A DNA stretch of 64,000 nucleotides from Novosphingobium sp. (GCF_027489515.1 NZ_JAIXZS010000034.1:1-64000), one strand, 5' to 3'. Shown: positions 8,274 to 19,639, counted from the stretch's first letter. A program made the numbers and translations. The notes: generated from the sequence alone by a model not told the origin.

Positions 8274-8405
8274 CCCTCTCCCCTTCAGGGGGGAGGGTTG
8301 GGAGGGGGGGGAAGGCGCACTCGGCGAGCGCTGAGGCCCCTCTCCAACTTCGGCTAGGCGCATTCGCGCCAAGCCTTCGTATCCTCTCCCCTCCAGGGGA
8401 GAGGG
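8274..8405. repeat. Paired CCTCTCCCC-type dispersed palindromic element
   Basis: Between mce and the mutase gene, a CCCTCTCCCC...GGGGGGAGGG inverted repeat (8274-8297) is followed by a G-rich run. About 85 nt later comes a perfect palindrome, CCTCTCCCCT-CC-AGGGGAGAGG (8383-8404). Palindromes of this kind are common dispersed intergenic repeats in sphingomonads. The element lies inside an apparent operon and could fold the transcript. Its right end directly precedes the mutase ribosome-binding site. Confidence 0.7.
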
Positions 8406-8419
8406 CAAAGAGGTGAAGC

Positions 8420-10558
8420 ATGGCGAATATCGAAGACTGGCAGAAGGCCGCCTCGAAGGAAGTGAAGGGCAAGGACCTCACCTGGCAGACGCCGGAGGGC
8501 ATTGCCGTGAAGCCGCTCTATACGGCGGAGGACGTCAGCGTCGATCCGGGCCTGCCGGGCTTCGCGCCGTTCACGCGCGGGGTGCGCGCGTCGATGTATG
8601 CGGGGCGGCCCTGGACGCTTCGGCAATACGCGGGCTTCTCCACCGCCGAGGAATCGAACGCGTTCTATCGCCGCAACCTCGCGGCGGGGCAGAAGGGCTT
8701 GTCGGTCGCGTTCGATCTGGCGACGCACCGGGGCTATGACTCGGACCATCCGCGCGTGGTCGGCGATGTCGGCAAGGCGGGTGTGGCGATCGATTCGGTC
8801 GAAGACATGAAGATCCTGTTCGACGGGATTCCGCTCGATCAGATGTCCGTCTCGATGACCATGAACGGCGCGGTGATCCCGATCCTCGCGTTCTTCATCG
8901 TGGCGGGCGAGGAGCAAGGCGTGGCCCGCGCGCAGCTCGACGGGACGATCCAGAACGACATCCTCAAGGAGTTCATGGTCCGCAACACCTATATCTACCC
9001 GCCCGAGCCGAGCATGCGGATCATCTCGGACATCTTCGGCTACACCAGCCGCGAGATGCCGAAGTTCAACTCGATCTCGATTTCCGGCTACCACATGCAG
9101 GAAGCCGGCGCGACCCAGGTGCAGGAACTGGCCTTCACCATCGCCGACGGCATGGAATACGTGAAGTACGGCGTGGCCTCGGGCCTCGATATCGATGCAT
9201 TTGCGGGCCGCCTCTCGTTCTTCTTCGCCATCGGCATGAACTTCTTCATGGAAGTGGCCAAGCTGCGCGCCGCGCGCGTGCTGTGGCACCGGGTGATGAC
9301 GCAGCTCGGCGCCAAGGACGAGCGCTCGAAGATGCTGCGCACGCACTGCCAGACTTCGGGCGTGAGCTTGCAGGAGCAGGACCCCTACAACAACGTGATC
9401 CGCACCACGATCGAGGCTATGGCCGCGATGCTGGGCGGCACCCAGTCGCTCCACACCAATGCGCTTGATGAAGCGATCGCGCTGCCGACCGACTTTTCCG
9501 CGCGCATTGCCCGCAACACGCAGATCGTGATCCAGGAAGAGACCGGGATGACCAAAGTGGTCGATCCGCTGGGCGGCTCCTACTACGTCGAGGCGCTGAC
9601 GCAGGAACTGGTCGACAAGGCGTGGGAGATCATCGAGCGCGTCGAGGCCGAAGGCGGCATGGCGAAAGCCGTGGCGGCGGGCTGGCCCAAGGCGATGATC
9701 GAGGAAGCCGCCGCCGGACGGCAAGCGCGGGTGGACAAGGGCGATGACGTGATCGTCGGCGTCAACAAGTACCGCCTCGCCAGCGAGGACCAGCTCGATA
9801 CGCTGGAAGTCGACAACATGGCGGTGCGCGAAGGCCAGATCGCGCGGCTGAAGTGGGTGCGCGAGAACCGCGACGAGACGAAGTGTCGCGCGGCTTTGAA
9901 TGCCCTGACCGAAGGCGCAAAGACTGGCGGCAATCTGCTCGAACTCGCAGTGGAAGCTGCGCGGCACCGCGCGACGCTGGGCGAGATTTCGGACGCGATG
10001 GAAATCGTGTTCGGCCGCCACGGTACGCACCCGACCCCGGTTCGCGGCGTCTACAGCGCCTACTACGCCGGGGATTCGCGCTACCAGCAAGTCCTCGACG
10101 GCGTGGAAGCGGTGACGCGCCGTCTGGGCCGCGCGCCCCGCATGCTCGTCGCCAAGATGGGCCAGGACGGGCATGATCGCGGCGCGAACGTTATCGCATC
10201 GGCCTTTGGCGACATGGGCTTCGATGTGACCAGCAGCCCGCTGTTCCAGACGCCTGAGGAAGCGGCCAAGCTGGCACTGGAGGCCGAGGTCGATGCAGTT
10301 GGCGCGTCTTCGCTTGCGGCGGGCCACAAGACGCTGATCCCCGAACTGATCCGCCACCTGCGCGAAGCGGGGCGCAGCGATATCAAGGTCGTCGCGGGCG
10401 GGGTGATCCCGCCGCAGGACTACGACTTCCTCCGTGAGGCCGGAGTGCAGGGCATCTACGGCCCGGGCACGAATGTGGTCGAGGCGGCAGCGGACATGCT
10501 GCGCCTCCTGGGTCACAATATGCCGCCGGCGGGTGAAGAGCTTGAGGCAGCGGAGTAA
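8420..10558 (+). CDS. scpA: Methylmalonyl-CoA mutase, single-chain B12-dependent
   Basis: The 712-residue protein has the full length of the catalytic large chain. The N-terminal TIM-barrel domain has [20 protein letters not shown] and [16 protein letters not shown]. The C-terminal cobalamin-binding domain (from ~570) has the DxHxxG motif DGHDRG, with the cobalt ligand H585. It isomerises (R)-methylmalonyl-CoA to succinyl-CoA using adenosylcobalamin. Start ATG 8420 follows AAAGAGGTGAAGC, in which the ribosome site lies at the edge of a dispersed palindrome. No MeaB-type GTPase or ATR adenosyltransferase is visible in this window. Confidence 0.97.
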   Translation: MANIEDWQKAASKEVKGKDLTWQTPEGIAVKPLYTAEDVSVDPGLPGFAPFTRGVRASMYAGRPWTLRQYAGFSTAEESNAFYRRNLAAGQKGLSVAFDLATHRGYDSDHPRVVGDVGKAGVAIDSVEDMKILFDGIPLDQMSVSMTMNGAVIPILAFFIVAGEEQGVARAQLDGTIQNDILKEFMVRNTYIYPPEPSMRIISDIFGYTSREMPKFNSISISGYHMQEAGATQVQELAFTIADGMEYVKYGVASGLDIDAFAGRLSFFFAIGMNFFMEVAKLRAARVLWHRVMTQLGAKDERSKMLRTHCQTSGVSLQEQDPYNNVIRTTIEAMAAMLGGTQSLHTNALDEAIALPTDFSARIARNTQIVIQEETGMTKVVDPLGGSYYVEALTQELVDKAWEIIERVEAEGGMAKAVAAGWPKAMIEEAAAGRQARVDKGDDVIVGVNKYRLASEDQLDTLEVDNMAVREGQIARLKWVRENRDETKCRAALNALTEGAKTGGNLLELAVEAARHRATLGEISDAMEIVFGRHGTHPTPVRGVYSAYYAGDSRYQQVLDGVEAVTRRLGRAPRMLVAKMGQDGHDRGANVIASAFGDMGFDVTSSPLFQTPEEAAKLALEAEVDAVGASSLAAGHKTLIPELIRHLREAGRSDIKVVAGGVIPPQDYDFLREAGVQGIYGPGTNVVEAAADMLRLLGHNMPPAGEELEAAE

Positions 10559-10561
10559 GCC

Positions 10562-10866
10562 ATGACGGACACACCCAAAGGCTATGTCGTCGCCGAAGTC
10601 GACGTCCACGATCCGGAAGGCTTCGCTGCCTATCGTGCGGCGGTTCCTGCGGTCATCGCGCAGCTCGGTGGCCGCTACATTACACGCGGCGGCGCGATCA
10701 CGAGTGTCGAGGGCGAGGCGCCGACAGGCCGGATCGTGATTGTCGAGTTTCCGAGCAAGGCGCAGGCCGAAGCCTTTGTGAATTCCGCCGAGTATGCCCC
10801 GGTGGCGGCGATCCGCCACCGGACCAGCACTTCGCGCCTCTTCGTTGTTGAAGGTGTAGACCTCTG

Positions 10867-10867
<1 letters not shown>
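10562..10867 (+). CDS. DUF1330 family protein
   Basis: This 101-residue protein matches the DUF1330 ferredoxin-like (dimeric alpha/beta barrel) family: GYVVAEVDVHDPEGFAAYRA at the N-terminus, GGRYITRGG in the middle and RIVIVEFPSKAQAEAFVNS near residues 56-74. No enzymatic activity is established for the family to my knowledge. It starts 3 bp after the mutase stop, and its TGA overlaps the pccA ATG (TGATG), so it is embedded in the propionate operon and probably coupled to pccA translation. Confidence 0.88.
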
Positions 10868-12888
<2,021 letters not shown>

Positions 12889-12939
12889 AAGCGCCGCTGA
12901 TGCCCATGCTCACATTCCTGCATGGGCAATGGGGTGAGG

Positions 12940-12961
12940 TTGACGTTTACGTAAGCGCCAA
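12940..12961. promoter_or_regulatory. 22-bp palindrome upstream of etfB (candidate LiuR-type operator)
   Basis: TTGACGTTTAC (12940-12950) and GTAAGCGCCAA (12951-12961) are complementary at 9 of 11 positions. The core TTGACGTTTACGTAA resembles sites I recall for MerR-family LiuR regulators of branched-chain amino acid and acyl-CoA degradation. TTGACG could be a -35 hexamer, with a poor -10 (TTATGC) 16 nt later, as in MerR-controlled promoters. It lies 39 nt before the etfB ATG. Confidence 0.55.
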
Positions 12962-12999
12962 TTATGCGCGCGCCACAAGTTTGAGAAAGGCCTGACACG

Positions 13000-13746
13000 A
13001 TGAAAGCCCTGGTCTGCGTGAAGCGGGTGATCGACTACAACGTGAAGCCGCGCGTGAAGGCGGATGGCACGGGCGTTGACCTTGCCAACGTCAAGATGAG
13101 CATGAACCCGTTCGACGAGATCGCGGTCGAAGAAGCCATTCGCCTCAAGGAAAAGGGCGTTGTTACCGAGATCGTGGCGGTTTCGGTCGGGCCGGCCAAG
13201 GCTCAGGAAACGCTGCGCACCGCGCTCGCCATGGGTGCGGACCGTGCGATCCTCGTGGTCAGCGAAGACGAGGTCGAGCCGCTCGCGGTGGCCAAGATCA
13301 TCAAGGCGATTGCCGATGAGGAAGCGCCGGGCCTGATCATCACCGGCAAGCAGGCGATCGACGACGACGCGAACCAGGTCGGCCAGATGGTCGCCGCGCT
13401 GCTCGGCCGCCCGCAGGGCACCTTCGCCAACGAAGTTTCGGTCGAGGGTGACAGCATCGTCGTGAAGCGCGAAATCGATGGCGGTCTGGAAACGGTGAAG
13501 CTGGCGCTGCCGGCGATTGTCACCACCGACCTGCGCCTCAACGAGCCACGCTATGCCTCGCTGCCCAACATCATGAAGGCGAAGTCGAAGCCGCTCGCGA
13601 GCAAGACGCCGGCGGACTACGGCGTCGATATCGCGCCGCGCCTCAAGACGCTCAAGGTCACCGAACCGCCGGTGCGCAGCGCGGGTATCAAGGTGCCTGA
13701 CGTCGATGCGCTGGTCGCCAAGCTCAAGGAAATGGGAGTCGCCTGA
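13000..13746 (+). CDS. etfB: Electron transfer flavoprotein beta subunit
   Basis: The 248-residue protein has the normal EtfB length. [19 protein letters not shown] starts the adenine-nucleotide-binding-type fold, and the ETF beta signature [20 protein letters not shown] (about 152-171) is followed by [16 protein letters not shown]. With EtfA it accepts electrons from acyl-CoA dehydrogenases in the cytosol and passes them to the ETF-ubiquinone oxidoreductase. Its stop overlaps the etfA start region (etfA ATG begins at the last base of the etfB TGA). Confidence 0.97.
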   Translation: MKALVCVKRVIDYNVKPRVKADGTGVDLANVKMSMNPFDEIAVEEAIRLKEKGVVTEIVAVSVGPAKAQETLRTALAMGADRAILVVSEDEVEPLAVAKIIKAIADEEAPGLIITGKQAIDDDANQVGQMVAALLGRPQGTFANEVSVEGDSIVVKREIDGGLETVKLALPAIVTTDLRLNEPRYASLPNIMKAKSKPLASKTPADYGVDIAPRLKTLKVTEPPVRSAGIKVPDVDALVAKLKEMGVA

Positions 13747-14678
13747 TGACGAAGACGCTTGTTTGGGTCGAACACGACAACGCTTCGATCAAGGATGCGA
13801 CGCTGGCCGTCGTGACCGCCGCATCGCAGATCGGCGAAGTGACCGCGCTGGTTGCAGGCTCGGGCTGTGACGGCGCTGCTGCTGCCGCTGCGCAGATCGC
13901 CGGCGTGGCCAAGGTGCTCAAGGCCGATGACGCGGCTTATGCCAATGCGCTCGCCGAAAACGTCGCGCCGCTCGTTGCCGGTCTGATGGCCGATTACGAC
14001 GTGTTCGTCGCGCCTGCCACGACGACCGGCAAGAACATCGCGCCGCGCGTCGCCGCGCTGCTCGACGTGATGCAGGTTTCGGACATCCTCTCGGTCGAAG
14101 GCCCCAAGACCTTCACCCGTCCGATCTACGCCGGCAATGCGATCGCGACGGTTGAATCGACCGACGCCAAGCTGGTCGTCACCGTGCGCGGCACTGCCTT
14201 TGCCAAGGCGGACGCGACCGGCGGTTCGGCCTCGGTGGAAGCCGTTGGCGCTGCGGGTGACGCCGGTCTCTCGAGCTTCCTCGGTTCGGAAATCGCCAAG
14301 AGCGAGCGTCCGGAACTGACTTCGGCCAAGATCATCGTTTCGGGCGGCCGCGCGCTCAAGGATGCGGAGACGTTCCAGAGCGTGATCATCCCGCTCGCCG
14401 ACAAGCTCGGCGCGGGTGTTGGTGCATCGCGCGCAGCGGTGGACGCGGGCTATGTGCCCAACGACTACCAGGTCGGCCAGACCGGCAAGATCGTGGCGCC
14501 GGAAGTCTACATCGCGGTCGGCATCTCGGGCGCGATCCAGCACCTTGCCGGCATGAAGGATTCGAAGACCATCATCGCCATCAACAAGGACGAGGACGCC
14601 CCGATCTTCCAGGTCGCGGACATCGGCCTCGTGGGCGATCTGTTCACGCTGGTGCCGGAGCTGACCGGCAAGCTCTGA
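13746..14678 (+). CDS. etfA: Electron transfer flavoprotein alpha subunit
   Basis: The 310-residue EtfA has an N-terminal domain ([10 protein letters not shown]...) and a C-terminal FAD-binding domain. That domain contains [34 protein letters not shown] and [20 protein letters not shown], all typical of EtfA. It holds the FAD that carries electrons from acyl-CoA dehydrogenases. It overlaps etfB by one base and is followed by a strong terminator, so etfBA is a two-gene operon. It lies next to the propionate cluster, in line with fatty-acid or branched-chain amino acid oxidation feeding it. Confidence 0.97.
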   Translation: MTKTLVWVEHDNASIKDATLAVVTAASQIGEVTALVAGSGCDGAAAAAAQIAGVAKVLKADDAAYANALAENVAPLVAGLMADYDVFVAPATTTGKNIAPRVAALLDVMQVSDILSVEGPKTFTRPIYAGNAIATVESTDAKLVVTVRGTAFAKADATGGSASVEAVGAAGDAGLSSFLGSEIAKSERPELTSAKIIVSGGRALKDAETFQSVIIPLADKLGAGVGASRAAVDAGYVPNDYQVGQTGKIVAPEVYIAVGISGAIQHLAGMKDSKTIIAINKDEDAPIFQVADIGLVGDLFTLVPELTGKL

Positions 14679-14707
14679 GCCTCGCTTCAGGACGGAAACA
14701 CGGGAAG

Positions 14708-14735
14708 GGCTCCACCGCGGTGGAGCCTTTTCTGT
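14708..14735 (+). terminator. Rho-independent terminator after etfA
   Basis: GGCTCCACC and GGTGGAGCC form a perfect 9-bp stem with a 2-nt loop, followed by TTTTCTGTTT, 30 nt after the etfA stop. Confidence 0.88.
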
Positions 14736-14770
14736 TTGGAGGTTCTGCGGGCCGTGGATACCTTGCGATC

Positions 14771-15649
14771 ATGAAGAGCATCAGGCGATATTGCACCGGC
14801 TTGCTCATTGCTCTGGCGCTGCTGCCGGGGGCCGCGCGGGCTGCGGACAAAGTGCTCGAACCGCTCGACAAGTGGGTCCTTAACTACGCGGACGATTCCT
14901 GCCGCCTTGCGCGGTCCTTCGGCACGAAGGACGCCAAGGTGGTGCTGGTGATGGACCAGTTCATGCCGGCCGGGATGCTTGACCTCTCGCTGATCGGAAA
15001 GCCGCTCGGCCGGTTCTCGGACAACCGCGTTTCGCTCACCGCCACGTTTGGACCGGGCCTGCCTCCAGGCGAATCCCGCGAGGCGATCACGGGTACGGTA
15101 GGCCCTGACAGGACGACGATCCTGATGATCGGACCGCGCGATCTGTTCAATCGGAATGCGGTCAAAGGCGATTCGGACGAGCTCTTCCCGACCACGACGG
15201 AGCAGGAAGCTGCCGTCACGGAATTGCGCATTGCCGCGCCCACGCTACGGCTTACGCTGCGCACCGGCCCGATGGCCCAGCCGCTTGCCGCGATGCGCAC
15301 CTGCATTTCCGATCTGGTCAAGACATGGGGTCTGGACCCGGTGCAGCAGGAAACGCTGAGCCGGCGCCCGGTGCCGACCCTCAGTCCGGGGAAGTGGCTC
15401 TACTCGGCAGACTATCCGAAGTCGGCACTCGCCATGGGCGCCAGCGCCATCATTCGCTTCCGGATCATGGTGGGTGCGGACGGGCTTCCCACCAAGTGCG
15501 CAGTCCAGCAGGCAACACTCTCGCCCGACTTCATCAAGCTGACCTGCGAGCTGCTGATGCGGCGAGCGCGGTTTATTCCGGCGCTGGACCGGGATGGCAA
15601 GCCTGTCGCGAGCTTCTACACCAATTCGGTGCGCTGGCTCGCGGGTTAG
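14771..15649 (+). CDS. Secreted protein with TonB-C-like C-terminal domain, paralog 1
   Basis: The 292-residue protein starts at ATG 14771 with a signal peptide (KSIRRYCTGLLIALALLPG...ARAAD). Conserved blocks follow: LEPLDKWVLNYADDSCRLAR near residues 29-48, then a beta-rich middle. The C-terminus (from ~205) resembles the TonB/energy-transducer C-terminal fold: AIIRFRIMVGADGLPTKCAV, LTCELLMRRARFIPALD, and a final NSVRWL. No transmembrane anchor other than the signal is seen, so it is probably periplasmic. The next gene is a clear paralog with the same layout. Function unknown. Confidence 0.8.
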   Translation: MKSIRRYCTGLLIALALLPGAARAADKVLEPLDKWVLNYADDSCRLARSFGTKDAKVVLVMDQFMPAGMLDLSLIGKPLGRFSDNRVSLTATFGPGLPPGESREAITGTVGPDRTTILMIGPRDLFNRNAVKGDSDELFPTTTEQEAAVTELRIAAPTLRLTLRTGPMAQPLAAMRTCISDLVKTWGLDPVQQETLSRRPVPTLSPGKWLYSADYPKSALAMGASAIIRFRIMVGADGLPTKCAVQQATLSPDFIKLTCELLMRRARFIPALDRDGKPVASFYTNSVRWLAG

Positions 15650-15758
15650 TGCCTCAGACTGCCAATGTGAGGCACTGGTTGAATCGGCGACGGCATAGTC
15701 CGCGTAGTCCGCATCTTTCTCGTTTGTGCAGGTGGCTAGTCTTGATACCTTTTCTGCC

Positions 15759-16649
15759 ATGAACCGCCCCGCCGTTGCCTGTCTGGCGATCCTGCTCTCG
15801 CTCGGTTCGGCGGCTGCCGCCTGGGCCGAGGCGGACGCCGTTCTTGAGCCCAAGGACAAGTGGGTCCTCAATTACGCCAATGATTCGTGCCGCCTCGCGC
15901 GGACGTTTGGCGAGGGTGACGAACAGGTCGTGCTGATCCTCGATCAGTTCCAGCCAGCCGACCGGGTCGACGTGTCGCTGGTCGGGAAGAAGTTCGCGCG
16001 CGCGCGTGTCCTCAAGGTTCCGGCGGCGACGAGCTTCGGACCAGACCTCGGCGCGGGCAAGTTCAGCGACGCGCTCATCGGGATCATCGGGGCAGATCGC
16101 GATCCGATCCTGATGATGGGCGCCCGTGACCTGCTGAACCGGCCCTTCGTCAAGGGACCGGACACCGAGACCAGGTTTGTCTTCCGGACGACGCCTGAAC
16201 AGGAAGCCGCCATCAAGGAGCTGCAGATCAGGACCAGCACCCAGACGCTGACGCTCCATACGCAATCGCTGGGGCAGCCGCTGGCGGCGATGCGAAAATG
16301 CCTGAAGGATCTTGTCCGTGACTGGGGCTTCGATCCAGAGCAACAGGCCGCGCTCAAGAAGCGCGCCGCGCCGATCAATACCCCGACCGAGTGGGTTCGC
16401 ACGATGAAGGCGATGCCGCGCGCTGTCCTCGATGGGCAGAGTGCGGTGATCCGCTTCCGGCTGATGGTGGACCCACAAGGCAAACCCACTCAGTGCTTTA
16501 TCCAGAATGCCACCCTCGCGGCCGAGATCGCGAAGACGACTTGCGACATCCTGCTCAAGGGCGCGCGGTTCTCGCCGGCGCTGGACAGCGAGGGCAAGGC
16601 GATCGCCAGCTACTACATCAATTCGATGCGCTGGCTCTCGTCGCCTTAG
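15759..16649 (+). CDS. Secreted protein with TonB-C-like C-terminal domain, paralog 2
   Basis: The 296-residue protein starts at ATG 15759 and has a signal peptide (AVACLAILLSLGSAAAAWAE). It repeats the blocks of the preceding gene: LEPKDKWVLNYANDSCRLAR after the signal, LIGIIGADRDPILMMGARDL in the middle, AVIRFRLMVDPQGKPTQCF, then TTCDILLKGARFSPALD and NSMRWL at the end. The pair looks like an old tandem duplication, since the middle parts have diverged. A hairpin-free gap of 109 bp separates them, so the second may have its own promoter. Function unknown; a periplasmic location is inferred. Confidence 0.8.
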   Translation: MNRPAVACLAILLSLGSAAAAWAEADAVLEPKDKWVLNYANDSCRLARTFGEGDEQVVLILDQFQPADRVDVSLVGKKFARARVLKVPAATSFGPDLGAGKFSDALIGIIGADRDPILMMGARDLLNRPFVKGPDTETRFVFRTTPEQEAAIKELQIRTSTQTLTLHTQSLGQPLAAMRKCLKDLVRDWGFDPEQQAALKKRAAPINTPTEWVRTMKAMPRAVLDGQSAVIRFRLMVDPQGKPTQCFIQNATLAAEIAKTTCDILLKGARFSPALDSEGKAIASYYINSMRWLSSP

Positions 16650-17117
16650 TCACAGCGCCAGCGTCAGGCACTGGCTGAAATCATCCACCACATAATCGGC
16701 AAAAGCCTCGCATTCCTCAAAGCCGTATTTGCGGTAGAGAGCGACGGCGGGTGCGAAAGCTTCGGTGCGGCCGGTTTCGAGGCTCACGCGGGTGTAGCCG
16801 CGTCCTTGCGCCACGCGGAGCAAGTGCACCAGCATCGCCTCGCCCACGCCCTTGCCGCGCCATTCCGGCGCGGCGCGCATGGACTTGAGTTCGCCGTGGG
16901 TTTCGTCGAGGCGCTTGATCGCACCCATCGCGGCGAGCGCGCCGTTTACGCGGGCGGTGTAGAAGGTGACGCCGGGTTGGCGCAGCTTGTCGAGCGGCAG
17001 GGCGTGGACTTTGTCTGCCGGGCTTTCCGCATGCATGCCGCCGAGGTGGAGCGCGACATGCGCCTGCACGTCCGTGCCCGACAGGTCGTCTTCGGTGATT
17101 TCCAGGCCTTCGATCAT
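16650..17117 (-). CDS. GNAT-family N-acetyltransferase
   Basis: The 155-residue protein has a GNAT fold. The acetyl-CoA-binding motif A is MRAAPEWRGKGVGEAMLVHL (about 83-102; R/Q-x-x-G-x-G/A type), followed by RGYTRVSLETGRTEAFAPAVALYRKYGF, with the usual C-terminal motif B tyrosine (LYRKYGF). It resembles YpeA/ElaA-like or peptidyl acetyltransferases, but the substrate cannot be told. I chose ATG 17117; a longer start at 17165 would overlap the divergent isoaspartyl peptidase start. The stop touches the paralog 2 stop (convergent). Confidence 0.85.
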   Translation of the reverse strand: MIEGLEITEDDLSGTDVQAHVALHLGGMHAESPADKVHALPLDKLRQPGVTFYTARVNGALAAMGAIKRLDETHGELKSMRAAPEWRGKGVGEAMLVHLLRVAQGRGYTRVSLETGRTEAFAPAVALYRKYGFEECEAFADYVVDDFSQCLTLAL

Positions 17118-17163
17118 GTGCCCCCCGCTGGTCTTGCCGGGACGATCTGCTATCGCGTTCGCC

Positions 17164-18093
17164 ATGACGGATACAAGTGAAAGCCGCTGGGCCATCGCCA
17201 TCCACGGCGGGGCCGGTTCGATGACGCCCGAGACGATGGATGCCGCCGGGGCCCAAGCACACGAGGCGGCGCTGGGCGTGGCGCTCGATGCGGGGACTGC
17301 GGTGCTCAAGGCGGGGGGATCGGCGCTGGATGCCGTTTGCGCTGCCGTGTCCGCGCTGGAGGATGATCCGCATTTCAACGCGGGGCGCGGCGCGGTGTTC
17401 ACCTATCACGGCACCAACGAGCTCGATGCGGCGGTGATGGAGGGCGCCACGCGCGGCGCGGGTGCAGTCTGCGGGGTGACGCATACGCGCAATCCGGTGA
17501 ACCTCGCGCGCACGGTGATGGAGAAGAGCCCGCACGTGTTCCTGAGCGGCGCGGGGGCGGAGGAATTCGCGCGCGAGCAAGGGGTGGAGCAGGTCGATCC
17601 GGACTGGTTCGCCACAGAGGCGCGCTGGCAGCAATTGCAGGAACTGAAGGCAAAGAAGCTCGGCTGGTTCGATGCGGGTCTGAAGTACGGCACTGTCGGC
17701 GCGGTGGCGGTGGACGCCTCGGGCCACGTCGCGGCGGCGACCTCGACCGGAGGGCTGACGGGCAAGCGCTGGGGGCGCATCGGGGACTCGCCGCTGATCG
17801 GCGCGGGGACTTATGCCGACGACCGCGCGGCAGCGGTGAGCTGCACCGGCTCGGGCGAGCAGTTCATTCGCGCCGCCGTGGCGCACGAGATCTGCGCGCG
17901 GATGCGCCTTGGCGGCGAGGGGCCGCAGGCGGCGACCGAGGCGGTGCTCGGCGAAGTCGGCGCGATGGGCGGCGTTGGCGGGGTGATCTATGTGACGCCC
18001 GCTGGCGAGACGGGCTTTGCCTTTACCACGCCGGGGATGTTCCGGGGCCGTGCGGACAGCGAAGGGCGCCGCGAAGTCGGCATATTTGGTTGA
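17164..18093 (+). CDS. Isoaspartyl peptidase/L-asparaginase (plant type, Ntn hydrolase)
   Basis: The 309-residue protein belongs to peptidase family T2. AIHGGAGSM near the N-terminus is the family opener. The autoprocessing site is G176-T177 in LKYGTVGAVAVD, which would make T177 the N-terminal nucleophile of the small subunit. ATSTGGLTGKRWGRIGDSPL and GAGTYAD contribute substrate-binding residues (R and D). It removes beta-aspartyl dipeptides and hydrolyses asparagine. No signal peptide is seen, so it is cytosolic. The gene is divergent from the GNAT gene with only 46 bp between starts. Confidence 0.92.
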   Translation: MTDTSESRWAIAIHGGAGSMTPETMDAAGAQAHEAALGVALDAGTAVLKAGGSALDAVCAAVSALEDDPHFNAGRGAVFTYHGTNELDAAVMEGATRGAGAVCGVTHTRNPVNLARTVMEKSPHVFLSGAGAEEFAREQGVEQVDPDWFATEARWQQLQELKAKKLGWFDAGLKYGTVGAVAVDASGHVAAATSTGGLTGKRWGRIGDSPLIGAGTYADDRAAAVSCTGSGEQFIRAAVAHEICARMRLGGEGPQAATEAVLGEVGAMGGVGGVIYVTPAGETGFAFTTPGMFRGRADSEGRREVGIFG

Positions 18094-18179
18094 TTGACTA
18101 TGCTGCCCAAGGGGCGCAGCGTCCGCCCGCCTGACATTGAGACATAACGGTTCGCCCGACTGCCCGGCTGAAACCAATG

Positions 18180-18199
18180 GCGCACCCTGGTGCGCTTTC
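18180..18199 (+). terminator. Short hairpin after isoaspartyl peptidase
   Basis: GCGCACC and GGTGCGC form a perfect 7-bp stem with a CT loop, followed by TTTCT. It lies only a few bases before the AGGAGG ribosome site of the next gene. It may end the upstream transcript or sit in the 5' leader of the downstream gene. Confidence 0.4.
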
Positions 18200-18214
18200 T
18201 CAGGAGGATGTCGC

Positions 18215-18661
18215 ATGAAATCGCTTCGTTTTGCCGCCATGGCTGCGGTCGCACTCGCTTGCGCCGCCCCGGTCGCGGTCAGCGCCCAGCAGTACCCGGT
18301 CGTGCCGGGCGACTACGTCTCCGTCTCGATGATCAGTGTCGATGACGGCCACGACCTCGAATATATCAATCACCTCGCCGGGATGTGGCGCAAGGGGCAG
18401 GATTTCGCGGTGAAGCAGGGCTGGATCACCGGCTACGAAATCCTGACCAACGAGTTCAAGCGTGCGGGCGAGCCCGACTACTACCTCATAACCCGCTTTG
18501 CGAAGTTCGCCGATCCGGCCGAGGAGCAGAAGCGCGAGGACGCCTACACCGCTTATATGGCGACCACCAACACGCAGCTCCAAGCCGCATCGGCGGATCG
18601 CGCCAAATATCGCCACCAGATGGGTTCGACCCTGATGCGCAGCTGGAAATGGCGGAACTGA
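18215..18661 (+). CDS. Secreted hypothetical protein
   Basis: The 148-residue protein starts at ATG 18215 behind a textbook AGGAGG. It has a signal peptide, MKSLRFAAMAAVALACAAPV, with probable cleavage after SAQ. The mature part begins YPVVPGDYVSVSMISVDDGH and has a dimeric alpha/beta-barrel feel (YINHLAGMWRKGQDFAVKQG, then EPDYYLITRFAKFADPAEEQ). I do not recognise a named family. It is monocistronic as far as can be seen: a convergent RDD gene follows and a hairpin precedes. Periplasmic location inferred from the signal. Confidence 0.75.
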   Translation: MKSLRFAAMAAVALACAAPVAVSAQQYPVVPGDYVSVSMISVDDGHDLEYINHLAGMWRKGQDFAVKQGWITGYEILTNEFKRAGEPDYYLITRFAKFADPAEEQKREDAYTAYMATTNTQLQAASADRAKYRHQMGSTLMRSWKWRN

Positions 18662-18709
18662 AAGCTGGTTGAACCTTTCCGCGCCGGGGACCGTCCGGCG
18701 CGGAATTGT

Positions 18710-19639
18710 TCAGGCGGCGTGCTTGTCAGCCTTGCGCCGGCCGAGGCGCAGGCCCTGCTCGAGCTGAGCGCGCAGCTGGAGATAGTAGGATTCGAGGAAC
18801 ACCCGCTCCGCGCGATAGGGATAAGGGCGGCCGATCTTGCGGCTGATCGCATCGGCGACGTCGTCGAGCGCGGGTCCGCGCCCATCGCGCAGCATGCGTT
18901 CGAGCGTCTGGAGCTCGAACTCGCCGTAGACCGCGAGTTCCTCTGGCGTGAAGGTGAAGGCCTGATCGGCGGCAGCGACCGGCGCGCTGACTGATAGCGC
19001 CTCGCCCAGCTTGCGGCGCGGGACTTCGACGACCCAGGTGCCCGCGATGACATCGCCGCAGCGCAGGGCATCGCGGTTGAAGAAGGGAAACAGCACGAAG
19101 ATCGCGAACCAGACCGCGCCCGCCCAGCTGGCAAGATCGGTGTCGCTGCCCGCCGCGAAGGCCCCGCCGATGAACACCATCGGCATGAACAGCTCGATAT
19201 CACGCACGATGTTGCGGGCGATCACGGCCTCGGTCGTCAGTCGTTCGGTACCGCGCGCAGCGACGCGGATGCCGGTGATGCGCTTGCCCGGTGTGGCGCC
19301 GCGCGGACCGAGCTCGAAGAACAGGAACCATGCGTTGCGGAAGAGGAACATCGCGATGATCCAGATGATGACGAGGGCCTGCAAGGCACGGGCCTTGGGC
19401 GAGGCTGCCGTCTCGATCTCGGCGACCTGGATGCCGATGCCGCCCGCGATCCAGATCAGCGTGAGCGTGGTGGCGATCATTGCGGCGCCGATCATCGCCA
19501 GATCGAGGAGGAGCGCGGCGGCCCGTGCGCCGCGCGAGGCGAGCACGAATGGCAGCGCCACCCCTTCCGGGGTGATCACCGTGCGGTTGCGGGTGCGCAT
19601 GCGGGTGCGCATTCTGGTTCTGGGCGCGCGGCTGGCCAC
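18710..19639 (-). CDS. RDD family membrane protein
   Basis: The 309-residue protein has an RDD domain: ITPEGVALPFVLASRGARAA with the first helix (R-x-x-A-x-x-x-D), helices around residues 45-75 and 88-112, then RGATPGKRITGIRV. The C-terminal third is soluble. GTG 19639 overlaps the TAG of the upstream SpoIIM-like gene (TAGTG). ATG codons at 19612 and 19600 lie in a 12-bp tandem repeat that encodes RMRTRMRTR and have no ribosome site. It is the last gene of a six-gene membrane operon. RDD proteins are linked to transport, but the function here is unknown. Confidence 0.85.
   Translation of the reverse strand: MASRAPRTRMRTRMRTRNRTVITPEGVALPFVLASRGARAAALLLDLAMIGAAMIATTLTLIWIAGGIGIQVAEIETAASPKARALQALVIIWIIAMFLFRNAWFLFFELGPRGATPGKRITGIRVAARGTERLTTEAVIARNIVRDIELFMPMVFIGGAFAAGSDTDLASWAGAVWFAIFVLFPFFNRDALRCGDVIAGTWVVEVPRRKLGEALSVSAPVAAADQAFTFTPEELAVYGEFELQTLERMLRDGRGPALDDVADAISRKIGRPYPYRAERVFLESYYLQLRAQLEQGLRLGRRKADKHAA

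Noticed and set aside
8354..10819. 821-codon minus-strand open frame across scpA and DUF1330
   Set aside because: It is the antisense shadow of the high-GC methylmalonyl-CoA mutase gene; its product is histidine/arginine-rich and matches no family, whereas the plus strand has all mutase motifs.
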